The notes beneath the pieces are model-generated. The model saw nothing but the letters and a program-made list of their open reading frames with translations, made no database searches and was not told the origin of the DNA. Below, one piece after another: positions 8,474 through 16,021 of a stretch of DNA of 23,095 nt. Made by a program: the position numbers and the translations under genes. The stretch comes from Lachnospiraceae bacterium UBA7110. GTDB lineage: Bacteria; Bacillota; Clostridia; Lachnospirales; Lachnospiraceae. How positions within the stretch are numbered: the stretch's first letter is position 1; the number at the start of each line of letters is the position of its first letter. The DNA is taken from NCBI GenBank assembly GCA_002492295.1, contig DKYC01000037.1, positions 1 to 23,095 on the forward strand, written 5' to 3'.

Positions 8474-10099
8474 ATGACTAAGAGAGGAAAAAATGTTCTT
8501 TTCGTAAGTATGTTACTTACACTGACTATTGCACTGGGCGGATGCGCAGGTGATAAGGAGGCGAAAGACTCTAATGAGATTGCACAGACACAGACTGCGG
8601 CTGCTGCCGGCACGGAAAGCTCCCCTGTGGAGAAAGAGAGTGCGGCGCAGGAGACAAAGGATGTGGCAGACTCGCACATAACCATAGGTATTCCACAGGA
8701 TTTGGACAGTCTTGTGCCAAGCCTTTCACAGGGCGCGGGCACGCAGGAAATACTGTTTAATATCTATGAGGGCTTAATCAAACCCGACAGCGACGGCAAT
8801 CTGATCCCTGCAGTAGCAAGCGATTACACAATGTCAGAGGATGGGCTTACTTACACCTTCACATTGCGAGATGGAATCAAGTTCCATAATGGAAACCCTG
8901 TTACCGTAGCGGACGTAAAATATTCGATTGATACCTGCGCCGGTTTAAATGGGGGAGAGCCCGTTATATCGGCGTTTTCTAATATAGAAAGTGTTGAGAC
9001 GCCGGATGGGCAGACGATTATCATCACACTCAAGGAGTCAAGCAGTTCGTTTCTTGCGATTCTTGCAACAGTTGAGGCGGCAATTGTTCCGGCTGACGTA
9101 GACGACCTTCAGACCAATCCAATCGGTACAGGACCGTACAAGTTTGTGTCGCGTTCTTTGCAGGAAAATGTCATACTGGAGCGTTTTGACGAGTATTGGG
9201 GAGAGCCGGCACATATTCAGGATATTACCTTAAAGGTGCTTGCGGATGCGGATTCCATCGTGATGAACCTTGAGGGTGGCGCGGTTGATATGGTGGCAAG
9301 AGTTTCAACGACGCAGGCGGCGGAGTTTGGCGATAACTTCGAGGTACTCGAGGGGACGATGAATTTGGTACAGGCAGTGTACTTAAACAATGCGGCTGCA
9401 CCGTTTGATAATGAGCTGGTAAGGCAGGCGCTTTGCTATGTAATAAACAAGCAGGAAATTCTTGATTTTGTTTCCGACGGTAAAGGAACACCGGTAGGCA
9501 GCAGCATGTTTCCCGCGTTTGGAAAGTATTATATTGAGGAATTAAATGATACTTATACAACAGATATCGACAAGGCGAAGGAGCTGCTTGCGCAGGCAGG
9601 ATATGCGGACGGATTCAGCTTTACAATGAAGGTGCCTTCAAACTACCAGCAGCACGTTGATACGGCACAGGTCGTTGCGGAGCAGTTAAAGCAGATTGGC
9701 GTGACGGCAAATATCGAACTGATTGAGTGGGAGACATGGCTTAACGATGTTTATCAGGGACGTGATTTTGAGGCGACGCTTGTAGGCGTGGACGCGTCGA
9801 CACTTACGGCGGGCGCAATGCTCAGCCGCTTCCGTTCCGATGCACATAACAATTTTATTAATTATAAGAATGCGGATTATGATGCTGCTTATGCCAATGC
9901 GCTTGCGGCGGAGGCAGTGTCCGATGACGAGAAGGCGACGCAATACTATAAGGAATGCGAGACGATTCTCGCGGATACGGCGGCAAATGTTTATATTCAG
10001 GATATGTGTGAGCTTGTAGCAATCAGAAAAGGCTATGCGGGATATGAATTTTATCCGCTATATATCCAGGATTTTTCTAAAATTTATATCACGGAATAA
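8474..10099 (+). CDS. Peptide/nickel-type ABC transporter substrate-binding lipoprotein (SBP family 5)
   Basis: Extracellular solute-binding protein of the DppA/OppA/NikA family that captures oligopeptides or similar ligands for the permease encoded downstream. 541 residues. A lysine-containing signal peptide ends in the lipobox LGGC with lipidated C24, followed by a low-complexity Ala/Glu/Thr linker to about residue 65. The mature family-5 fold starts at ITIGIPQDLDSLVPSL, with the signature YEGLIKPDSDGNLIPAVASDYTMSEDGLTYTFTLRDGIKFHNG. It is the first gene of the operon, with AAGGAG before the ATG. Ligand cannot be read; peptides are the default, but the nearby amidohydrolase leaves amide compounds possible. 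Confidence 0.93.
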   Translation: MTKRGKNVLFVSMLLTLTIALGGCAGDKEAKDSNEIAQTQTAAAAGTESSPVEKESAAQETKDVADSHITIGIPQDLDSLVPSLSQGAGTQEILFNIYEGLIKPDSDGNLIPAVASDYTMSEDGLTYTFTLRDGIKFHNGNPVTVADVKYSIDTCAGLNGGEPVISAFSNIESVETPDGQTIIITLKESSSSFLAILATVEAAIVPADVDDLQTNPIGTGPYKFVSRSLQENVILERFDEYWGEPAHIQDITLKVLADADSIVMNLEGGAVDMVARVSTTQAAEFGDNFEVLEGTMNLVQAVYLNNAAAPFDNELVRQALCYVINKQEILDFVSDGKGTPVGSSMFPAFGKYYIEELNDTYTTDIDKAKELLAQAGYADGFSFTMKVPSNYQQHVDTAQVVAEQLKQIGVTANIELIEWETWLNDVYQGRDFEATLVGVDASTLTAGAMLSRFRSDAHNNFINYKNADYDAAYANALAAEAVSDDEKATQYYKECETILADTAANVYIQDMCELVAIRKGYAGYEFYPLYIQDFSKIYITE

Positions 10100-10100
10100 A

Positions 10101-10118
10101 GTGTGTAAAACTTCACAC
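10101..10118 (+). promoter_or_regulatory. Small hairpin between binding protein and permease genes
   Basis: GTGTG-taaaactt-CACAC immediately after the binding-protein stop codon. A weak 5-bp stem without a T-run. Such stems often mark 3' ends that stabilise the binding-protein message relative to the permease message. Minor evidence only. Confidence 0.25.
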
Positions 10119-10142
10119 AGAAAAAAGGGAGGCGGCAGGAAC

Positions 10143-11090
10143 ATGAAATACGGTCTGAAAAAATTTGTCACGATGCTGATTACGATTTTATGCATTTCGT
10201 TTCTTGTCTATCTTGCCTTTGATGTGATACCGGGGGATGCGGCGCTCGCGGCGCTTGGGACGGATGTGGAGCCCGAGCGCCTTGCGGCACTTCGGGAGGA
10301 AATGGGGTTAAACAGACCTTTTTTGGAGCGTTATTTTGACTGGCTTTTAAGCTTTGTGACGGGGGATTTTGGCACCTCGTACAAATACAATCTGCCTGTG
10401 GCGGATATGATTGTATCAAAGCTGCCCGTGACAGTCATTATGGCGCTCATTTCATTTATAATTATGACAGCCGTGTCACTTCCTGTCGGCATCTATACGG
10501 CAAAGCATAGCGGGGGGCGGATAGACAGGGTGATTACCGTGGTGAATCAAATCATGATGTCGGTGCCGCATTTTTTCATGGGAATTATCATTACTTATGT
10601 TTTCGGAATGGTTTTCAAACTTTTCACACCGGGGGGATTTGTCTCTTATGAAACGGATATCGCGGGGTTTCTTTCTTATATTATTTTTCCCTGTATTGCG
10701 ATAGCGCTTCCGAAAATTGCAATGTCCGTGAAGCTTCTTCGCGGTTCCTGCGTCGGTGAGGCAAAGAAGGACTATGTGCGGACGGCTTATAGCAAAGGGA
10801 ATAATACGAATAAGGTTTTGTACAGGCATGTGCTGAAAAATGCCATGATACCGGTCATCACGCTTTGGGGAATGATGCTTGCTGATATGCTTGTCGGGAG
10901 CATTGTGATTGAGCAGGTCTTTAATATTCCGGGAATCGGGCGTATTCTTTTAACTTCGATTTCGTATCGGGATTATCCTGTGGTGGAGGCAATTATTGTT
11001 TTGATTGCTTTTGTGGTAGTGGTGACAAATTTCTGTGTGGATATTATTTACGGAATCATTGATCCGCGTATCAATGTGGGGGCAGAGTGA
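10143..11090 (+). CDS. Peptide ABC transporter permease (DppB type)
   Basis: First membrane subunit of the family-5 importer. 315 residues with about six helices: an N-terminal helix (LITILCISFLVYLAFDVIPGD), a long external loop with the family motif RLAALREEMGLNRPFLERYFDWL, and the cytoplasmic EAA-type loop around YVRTAYSKGNNTNKVLYRHVLKN that contacts the ATPases. I chose ATG 10143 because GGGAGG lies just before it and the product then starts at the usual MKYGLKKF-type end. The frame is open upstream to 10035, but that part overlaps the binding-protein gene and is not family-like. Confidence 0.93.
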   Translation: MKYGLKKFVTMLITILCISFLVYLAFDVIPGDAALAALGTDVEPERLAALREEMGLNRPFLERYFDWLLSFVTGDFGTSYKYNLPVADMIVSKLPVTVIMALISFIIMTAVSLPVGIYTAKHSGGRIDRVITVVNQIMMSVPHFFMGIIITYVFGMVFKLFTPGGFVSYETDIAGFLSYIIFPCIAIALPKIAMSVKLLRGSCVGEAKKDYVRTAYSKGNNTNKVLYRHVLKNAMIPVITLWGMMLADMLVGSIVIEQVFNIPGIGRILLTSISYRDYPVVEAIIVLIAFVVVVTNFCVDIIYGIIDPRINVGAE

Positions 11091-11896
11091 TGCTTATGAA
11101 GAGTTTTAGAAAAAAGTACCCTCCTAATTTTGTGATAGGTGCAGTAATAACAGTTGTTATGTTATTGCTGATTCTGATGAGCTTTTTTTATACGCCGTAT
11201 GACATTACAAAGATGGACAGTGCCTCTAAGCTTGCAGCGCCTTCGTTTCGGCATTTGATGGGCTGCGACAATTTTGGCAGGGATATTTTTTCGCGCGTCT
11301 TGAAGGGTATGGAAAATACGTTTGTGATTGCATTTCTGACGGTAGTTATCGGAACAGCGGGGGGCGTTCTGATTGGGGCGTTTACCGGATATTTTGGCGG
11401 CTGGCTTGACGAGGTGCTGATGCGCATTATTGATGTTGTGTTTGCGTTTCCGAGCATTTTGCTTGCGTTGGTGTTTGTGAGTATTTTCGGTACGGGCAGG
11501 TATAATGTCGTGGCGGCGCTTGGTGTGGCGTTTATCCCAAGCTTTGCGCGTATTGTGAGGAGTGAGTTTATCAAGTACCGCGAGATGGATTATGTAAAAA
11601 GTGCACAGCTTGCAGGGGTGGGGAGACTTCGGATTATTTTTGTGCATATTCTGCCCAATACATTTACGGTGCTGATGTCGTCGATTATGATTGGTTTCAA
11701 CAATGCGGTGCTTGCGGAGGCAGGCATGAGTTATCTTGGAATTGGCGTGCAGCCGCCCGACGCGAGTTTGGGCAGTATGCTTTCTGAGTCGCAGACGTAT
11801 CTGTTTTCCGCACCGTGGTATGCGGTGTTTCCGGGGTTGATGATTATTCTGCTGGTGCTTGGATTTTCGCTTTTGGCAGATGGGATTAAAGCATGA
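11090..11896 (+). CDS. Peptide ABC transporter permease (DppC type)
   Basis: Second membrane subunit of the importer. About 268 residues with an N-terminal helix, the conserved external motif HLMGCDNFGRDIFSRVLKG, and the EAA loop AQLAGVGRLRIIFVHILPN. It overlaps the preceding gene at TGATG (stop 11088-11090, ATG 11090), typical of translational coupling. GTG 11087 and ATG 11096 are also possible starts. The GGGGG about 8 bases upstream fits ATG 11090 best. After its stop a 121-base structured gap separates it from the ATPase gene. Confidence 0.93.
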   Translation: MLMKSFRKKYPPNFVIGAVITVVMLLLILMSFFYTPYDITKMDSASKLAAPSFRHLMGCDNFGRDIFSRVLKGMENTFVIAFLTVVIGTAGGVLIGAFTGYFGGWLDEVLMRIIDVVFAFPSILLALVFVSIFGTGRYNVVAALGVAFIPSFARIVRSEFIKYREMDYVKSAQLAGVGRLRIIFVHILPNTFTVLMSSIMIGFNNAVLAEAGMSYLGIGVQPPDASLGSMLSESQTYLFSAPWYAVFPGLMIILLVLGFSLLADGIKA

Positions 11897-11898
11897 AA

Positions 11899-11986
11899 AG
11901 AAGTTCTAATGCTCACAGCAAGGGCTGTTTCGCAAAGAACTTCTAAGTTTCATGCCAGAAGAACTGCGTTCTTCCTATAGTTTTTT
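11899..11986 (+). promoter_or_regulatory. Intercistronic hairpin pair between dppC-like and dppD-like genes (possible attenuator)
   Basis: Arm AGAAGTTCT (11899-11907) pairs perfectly with AGAACTTCT (11936-11944). Inside that loop ACAGC (11915-11919) pairs with GCTGT (11924-11928). Further on, GAAGAAC (11958-11964) pairs with GTTCTTC (11968-11974) across a three-base loop, and six T residues follow at 11981-11986. The last stem plus T-run resembles a weak intrinsic terminator. AGTTCT (11902-11907) could instead pair with AGAACT (11960-11965), so the two structures may be mutually exclusive. Confidence 0.5.
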
Positions 11987-12017
11987 GTGTTTGGCTTTGA
12001 CAAAATGGAGGACTAGT

Positions 12018-12812
12018 ATGCTGTTGGAGATAAAGGATTTAAGCATTGAATTTCATGACCATGATGTCCCTGAGCGCGTGGTGCATGATGTGAGCTTTTC
12101 GCTTGCAGAGGGAGAGATTCTTGGCATTGTGGGTGAGTCGGGTTCGGGGAAATCGATGACTGCAATGGCGATTGCGGGACTTTTAAAACGCCATGACGTG
12201 GAAAAGAAGGGTACGATTTTGTTTGAGGGGACGGAGCTTTTGCACGCATCGCGCGCGCAGCTGCGCAAGGTTCAAGGGAATGATATCGGTATTATTTTTC
12301 AGGAGCCGATGACTTCGTTAAATCCCGTAAAGCGGATTGGATGGCAGGTGGAGGAAAGTCTGAGAATCCATAGACCGGACATGAGCAAGGAGGAGCGCAG
12401 GCATCGCGCGATTACGGCATTGTCGGATGTGGAGCTGCCAAATCCCGAACAGGTATACAAAAAATATCCGCATGAGCTTTCGGGCGGTATGCGCCAGCGC
12501 GTGATGATTGCGTCAGCGATGATTTGTGAGCCGAAGCTTTTGATTGCGGACGAGCCGACGACGGCGCTTGACGTGACGATACAGTTACAGATTGTCAAGC
12601 TTTTGCAGCGTTTAAATAAAGAGAAAAAGATGGCGGTTTTGTTTATTTCGCATGATTTGAGTCTTGTGAAGCGGCTTTGTGACCGCATTATCGTGATGCA
12701 TAACGGAGACCTTGTGGAGCAGGGGAGTGCGCAGGAGATTTTTGAGAACCCGAAGGAGTGTTATACGAAAGAGCTAATCGATGCAATACCGCGGTTGGAG
12801 AAACTGGTGTGA
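12018..12812 (+). CDS. Peptide ABC transporter ATP-binding protein (DppD type)
   Basis: Cytoplasmic ATPase that powers the importer. 264 residues with Walker A GESGSGKS at 39-46, Q-loop Q95, ABC signature LSGGMRQR at 154-161, Walker B LLIADEP at 174-180 and switch H212. It is shorter than typical DppD/OppD proteins (about 320-340 residues), because the C-terminal oligopeptide-transporter extension is mostly absent. I chose ATG 12018 because ATGGAGGA precedes it and homologous sequence starts with LLEIKDLSIEF. The open frame back to 11952 runs through the hairpin region and does not look coding. Confidence 0.93.
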   Translation: MLLEIKDLSIEFHDHDVPERVVHDVSFSLAEGEILGIVGESGSGKSMTAMAIAGLLKRHDVEKKGTILFEGTELLHASRAQLRKVQGNDIGIIFQEPMTSLNPVKRIGWQVEESLRIHRPDMSKEERRHRAITALSDVELPNPEQVYKKYPHELSGGMRQRVMIASAMICEPKLLIADEPTTALDVTIQLQIVKLLQRLNKEKKMAVLFISHDLSLVKRLCDRIIVMHNGDLVEQGSAQEIFENPKECYTKELIDAIPRLEKLV

Positions 12813-12897
12813 TGATTTCAATTTTGAACTGTTGTATGATGCAAAAATTTGAGCGATAAGCTGCTTTTTCAGAATCGTCGCAGCATGGAGGTTAAAA

Positions 12898-13779
12898 ATG
12901 AGCTTGTTAAAAATCGCGTTGTTGCAGATTGCGCCCTGTAAATCGCTTGAGGAAAATCTTGAAAAGGGTATCCGTTTTTGTAATGCCTCCAAAGAGAGGA
13001 GTGCGGATATTGCGCTGTTTCCTGAGATGTGGAGCAACGGGTATAATATTTATGACCGTCCTGTTAATGAATGGAAAGCGGAGGCTGTTGCTGCTGACAG
13101 CGCGTTTGTCCATGCCTTTGGCAGTCTTGCAAAGACGCTTGATATGGCAATTGGCATCACATTGTTGGAACAATATGAAAATGCGCCCCGCAATGCGTTT
13201 ATTCTTTTTGACAGATTTGGGGTGCGGAAATTGCACTATGCAAAAGTACATACCTGCGATTTTGGCGCGGAACGTGATTTGACGCCCGGTGAAGATTTTT
13301 ATGTTACGACGCTTGATACTGCGTGCGGGGATGTAAAGGTTGGTGCGATGATTTGTTATGACAGGGAATTTCCTGAGAGTGCGCGGATTTTAATGCTCAA
13401 AGGGGCGGAGCTGATTCTTGTGCCAAATGCCTGTCCGATGGAAATCAACCGTCTTTCCCAGCTGCGTGCGAGGGCTTATGAAAATATGACCGCGATTGCC
13501 ACTTGCAATTATCCCGGAAGCGTACCTGACTGTAACGGCGGCTCCAGTGTCTTTGACGGAGTGGCGTATCTTCCCAAGCTGCCGCAATCTCGCGATACCT
13601 GCATTTTGCAGGCGGATGAGAAAGAGGGGATTTATATTGCCAAGCTTGATTTGGAACAACTGCGCACTTACCGTAAAAATGAAGTACATGGGAACGCCTA
13701 TCGCCATCCAAAGAAATATGGGCTTTTAACAGATACAAAAATTGACCCTCCGTTTATTCGAAAGGATTATCGGGCGTAG
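12898..13779 (+). CDS. Carbon-nitrogen hydrolase (nitrilase superfamily amidase)
   Basis: Hydrolyses a non-peptide C-N bond (amide, carbamoyl or nitrile type). 293 residues carrying the full Glu-Lys-Cys triad: E43 in LFPEMW, K116 in HYAKVHTC and nucleophile C153 in MICYDREFPES. The pattern resembles N-carbamoylputrescine amidase or omega-amidase groups, but the substrate cannot be assigned. No signal peptide, so cytoplasmic. Strong GGAGG before the ATG; 85 bases after the DppD-type gene and in the same direction. Placement inside an importer operon suggests it acts on an imported amide (inference). Confidence 0.9.
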   Translation: MSLLKIALLQIAPCKSLEENLEKGIRFCNASKERSADIALFPEMWSNGYNIYDRPVNEWKAEAVAADSAFVHAFGSLAKTLDMAIGITLLEQYENAPRNAFILFDRFGVRKLHYAKVHTCDFGAERDLTPGEDFYVTTLDTACGDVKVGAMICYDREFPESARILMLKGAELILVPNACPMEINRLSQLRARAYENMTAIATCNYPGSVPDCNGGSSVFDGVAYLPKLPQSRDTCILQADEKEGIYIAKLDLEQLRTYRKNEVHGNAYRHPKKYGLLTDTKIDPPFIRKDYRA

Positions 13780-13808
13780 CGGTATGTGGTAGATAGGAGA
13801 ATTGATAG

Positions 13809-14306
13809 ATGCCGACATGGAGTGGTATTAGGAAAAAACTGGAAACGCAATATTTAGCACAAAGCCTTCGGGGGCATATTCAGTATTTTGCAACGTCCTA
13901 TAGCAAAAGTCCCGACCATGAAGGACGTGCTGCAATACGGTATGACGGAAAAGAAATTATCAAAGGCTGCTATTGGAATAATTGGACGAAAGCGGAATTT
14001 TTTCCCAAAGATGAAAAATGGGATAAACGTATGGCGGAGGAAAATGCGTATATAGATGATGTGGCATTGAAATTGGGCATTTTTGACCAACGCTGTTTTT
14101 ATCGGGCATTTGAGGAATTTGATAATCAATGTATCGAGAACAGTTTGAACAGCGATGATTTGATTGTACGGATATTTGCGGTACTTGACGGAAGAATTGG
14201 GAAACGCAGGCTGCTTTTGATACAGGAAACGATTCAAGAGGAGCCGGAAACATTCCAAACTTTTTTTGCGATACGCGCAAAAGCCGAAGGGCTAATGCCA
14301 GGCTGA
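13809..14306 (+). CDS. Conserved hypothetical small protein (resembles the SF0329-type family)
   Basis: 165-residue soluble protein without signal peptide or membrane helix. The N-terminal part, MPTWSGIRKKLETQYLAQSL followed by GHIQYFATSYSKSPDHEGRA and YDGKEI, reminds me of proteins labelled SF0329 family in genome annotations, but I could not check this. Charged and aromatic composition (many Trp, Phe, Lys, Glu), alpha-helical C-terminal half. No catalytic motif recognised. AGGAG lies 9 bases before the ATG. It sits between the amidohydrolase and the XRE regulator. Function unknown. Confidence 0.7.
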   Translation: MPTWSGIRKKLETQYLAQSLRGHIQYFATSYSKSPDHEGRAAIRYDGKEIIKGCYWNNWTKAEFFPKDEKWDKRMAEENAYIDDVALKLGIFDQRCFYRAFEEFDNQCIENSLNSDDLIVRIFAVLDGRIGKRRLLLIQETIQEEPETFQTFFAIRAKAEGLMPG

Positions 14307-14362
14307 TATTATTAGAGGTTAGATTAGACGATGCAGAAGAAGATTTGAAAATTAAAATGGTC

Positions 14363-14379
14363 CTCTACGCAGCGTAGAG
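14363..14379. repeat. Perfect 8-bp palindrome upstream of the XRE gene (possible operator)
   Basis: CTCTACGC-a-GCGTAGAG, two perfect 8-base arms around one central base. The half-site TCTACGC recurs at 14400-14406, about 60 bases before the regulator start. Position and symmetry suit an autoregulatory operator of the downstream XRE protein. There is no T-run, so it is not a terminator. Confidence 0.45.
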
Positions 14380-14465
14380 TCCGCAAAAATTCATCATATT
14401 CTACGCTTTATGGGTGTAAAATGGAGCGGAAACGGGGGATAATCATTTCAGAAAGGAGTGGTTGG

Positions 14466-15071
14466 ATGAACCAAATCGCGATTGGGGAATTTATTGCCAA
14501 GGAGCGGAAACGAAAAGGCTATACGCAGAAACAACTTTCTGAAAAATTAGAAATCAGTGATAAGACAATCTCAAAATGGGAACGCGGAAACGGCTTTCCG
14601 GAGGTATCATTGCTGCTGCCGTTGTGCAGGGAGCTTGATATTACGGTGAATGAGCTTTTGGTTGGAGAACGGGTTTCTGAGGAAGATTATCGCAGGAAAG
14701 CGGAGGAAAATATGGTGAATTTGGTAAAGGAAGCACAGGAAAGTAAGAAAAAAATTATTTTATCGGCGATGGTTGCGGCGCTGACAATGATTGCGGCAGT
14801 TCCATTGTTTGTGATTGCAGGTGCATTTCTAATGGAGGATTGGCTTCGGGTGCTGCTGATTGGGATTGGTTCCGTTGTCATTATTTTAGGGATTGCAATT
14901 GCCTGCGTGCTTGACAGGGAGGCGGGAGCATTTGAGTGTCCTTCGTGCAAAACGCGGTTTGTTCCCGAGATGGGGGATTACCTTATGGGACCGCATACCA
15001 TTGCAAAGCGCAAATTGAAATGTCCGCATTGCGGAGCGCATCAGTACTGCAAAAAGGTATTGACGAAATAA
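14466..15071 (+). CDS. XRE-family regulator with two membrane helices and a zinc ribbon
   Basis: 201 residues. An N-terminal helix-turn-helix (about 6-60: IGEFIAKERKRKGYTQKQLS, then EISDKTISKWERG), a short coiled linker, two hydrophobic helices (about 97-122 and 127-148), then a C-terminal zinc-ribbon-like segment with C158/C161 (CPSC) and C186/C189 (CPHC). The DNA-binding domain is therefore tethered to the membrane. I chose ATG 14466 because AAAGGAG precedes it; the frame is open back to 14421 but that part lacks family similarity. It lies inside the importer operon and may regulate it, or only itself through the palindrome at 14363. Signal unknown. Confidence 0.88.
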   Translation: MNQIAIGEFIAKERKRKGYTQKQLSEKLEISDKTISKWERGNGFPEVSLLLPLCRELDITVNELLVGERVSEEDYRRKAEENMVNLVKEAQESKKKIILSAMVAALTMIAAVPLFVIAGAFLMEDWLRVLLIGIGSVVIILGIAIACVLDREAGAFECPSCKTRFVPEMGDYLMGPHTIAKRKLKCPHCGAHQYCKKVLTK

Positions 15072-15084
15072 CAAATCGGAAAAG

Positions 15085-15855
15085 ATGAGGATGGATATGG
15101 AACATATTTTAGAGGTGGACAATCTGAATGTTTATTATAAAAATAAAGGCAGAAAAGACGATGCATTGCAGCACGTTTTGCATGATGTCAGCTTTTGCAT
15201 GAACAGGGGCGAAGTCTTAGGGCTTGTCGGTGAGAGCGGATGCGGAAAGACGACGCTTGCAAAGGCGATTCTTGGAATGCAGAAACGCTTTGACGGCAGT
15301 ATCCGGCTTGACTGCGCTAACCCGCAGATGGTGTTTCAGGATCCGTACGGTTCGCTGAATCCCGCAAAAAAAATCGGCTGGATTTTGGAGGAGCCGCTGC
15401 GCATGACGAATTTCGCCATGAAAAAGGGTGAGAAAAAACTTTCGCATGAACAGCGCGTTTCGCGTGTGGACGAGATGCTTGGGAAGGTCGGACTTGACAT
15501 CAAGGTAAAGGAGCACTATCCTTCGGAGCTTTCCGGCGGTCAGCGGCAGCGGATTGCGATTGCGGCGGCGCTGTTGTGCGATACGACTTTTTTGATTGCC
15601 GACGAGCCTGTTTCCGCGCTTGACGTGACGATACAGTCGCAGATTATAAAGCTTTTGCTTCGGCTGCAGCGGGAGTTTGGCATTTCCATCCTCTTTATTT
15701 CGCACGATTTGCGCGTCGTGTATCAGATGTGCGACAGGGTGATGATTATGCAAAAGGGCGTGATTTTGGAGCAAGGCGCGGTGGATGCGATTTATCAAAA
15801 TCCGAAAAGCGATTACACGAGACTTTTGCTTGAGGCAGCAAATATCAGTGCGTAA
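15085..15855 (+). CDS. Peptide ABC transporter ATP-binding protein (DppF type)
   Basis: Second ATPase of the importer. 256 residues with Walker A GESGCGKT at 49-56, Q-loop Q85, signature LSGGQRQR at 149-156, Walker B FLIADEP ending at 175, and the switch His in FISHDLRVV. Like its partner it lacks most of the C-terminal extension. Start is ambiguous: ATG 15085 has a poor ribosome site, while ATG 15097 has GAGGA five bases upstream and may be the true start. Normally adjacent to the DppD-type gene, here it is separated by three genes (2.3 kb). Last gene of the plus-strand block. Confidence 0.93.
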   Translation: MRMDMEHILEVDNLNVYYKNKGRKDDALQHVLHDVSFCMNRGEVLGLVGESGCGKTTLAKAILGMQKRFDGSIRLDCANPQMVFQDPYGSLNPAKKIGWILEEPLRMTNFAMKKGEKKLSHEQRVSRVDEMLGKVGLDIKVKEHYPSELSGGQRQRIAIAAALLCDTTFLIADEPVSALDVTIQSQIIKLLLRLQREFGISILFISHDLRVVYQMCDRVMIMQKGVILEQGAVDAIYQNPKSDYTRLLLEAANISA

Positions 15856-15882
15856 AAAAACGCAAGCCCGGCGGCTTGCGTT
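15854..15882 (-). terminator. Hairpin with minus-strand T-tract at the convergent junction
   Basis: AACGCAAGCC-cggc-GGCTTGCGTT, a perfect 10-bp GC-rich stem (15859-15882). The A-run at 15854-15860 becomes a T-run on the minus strand, so this is a strong intrinsic terminator for leftward transcripts coming past flagellin. It would stop antisense transcription of the ATPase gene. For plus transcripts it lacks a following T-run. Confidence 0.75.
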
Positions 15883-15884
15883 CA

Positions 15885-15908
15885 AAGAATTTGCTGATGC
15901 AAATTCTT
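15885..15908 (+). terminator. AT-rich hairpin after the ABC operon
   Basis: AAGAATTTGC-tgat-GCAAATTCTT, perfect 10-bp stem. There is only a weak T content after it. Its location just past the last plus-strand gene suggests it helps end the importer transcript; this is uncertain because the stem is AT-rich and has no clean T-tract. Confidence 0.4.
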
Positions 15909-15946
15909 ATTGAAATGATTTACGAAGTCGCAATTTCCTAATACAC

Positions 15947-15984
15947 AAAACATATGCAGAGGCATCTTCATGTCTCTGCATATG
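15947..15984 (-). terminator. Flagellin terminator
   Basis: CATATGCAGAG (15951-15961) pairs with CTCTGCATATG (15974-15984), and CAT/ATG extends the stem inside to a four-base loop. On the minus strand one inner pair is an A-C mismatch and TTTTGTGT follows. It lies about 40 bases past the flagellin stop and is the natural first terminator of that gene. Confidence 0.75.
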
Positions 15985-16021
15985 AATGCTATATTGTATT
16001 CTTTCCGAATCCGCCTTACGA

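Noticed and set aside
8230..8742. 170-residue minus-strand ORF over the importer leader
   Set aside because: Antisense to the nrdR end and the lipoprotein start, no family resemblance, no ribosome site.
10035..10142. Longer permease ORF starting at 10035
   Set aside because: It overlaps the binding-protein gene by 65 bases; the added residues are basic and unlike DppB, while GGGAGG sits directly before ATG 10143.
11952..12017. Longer ATPase ORF from 11952
   Set aside because: The extension runs through the hairpin and T-run; a GGAGG site and conserved N terminus mark ATG 12018.
14421..14465. Longer XRE ORF from 14421
   Set aside because: The extra 15 residues precede the AAAGGAG ribosome site and the normal HTH start.
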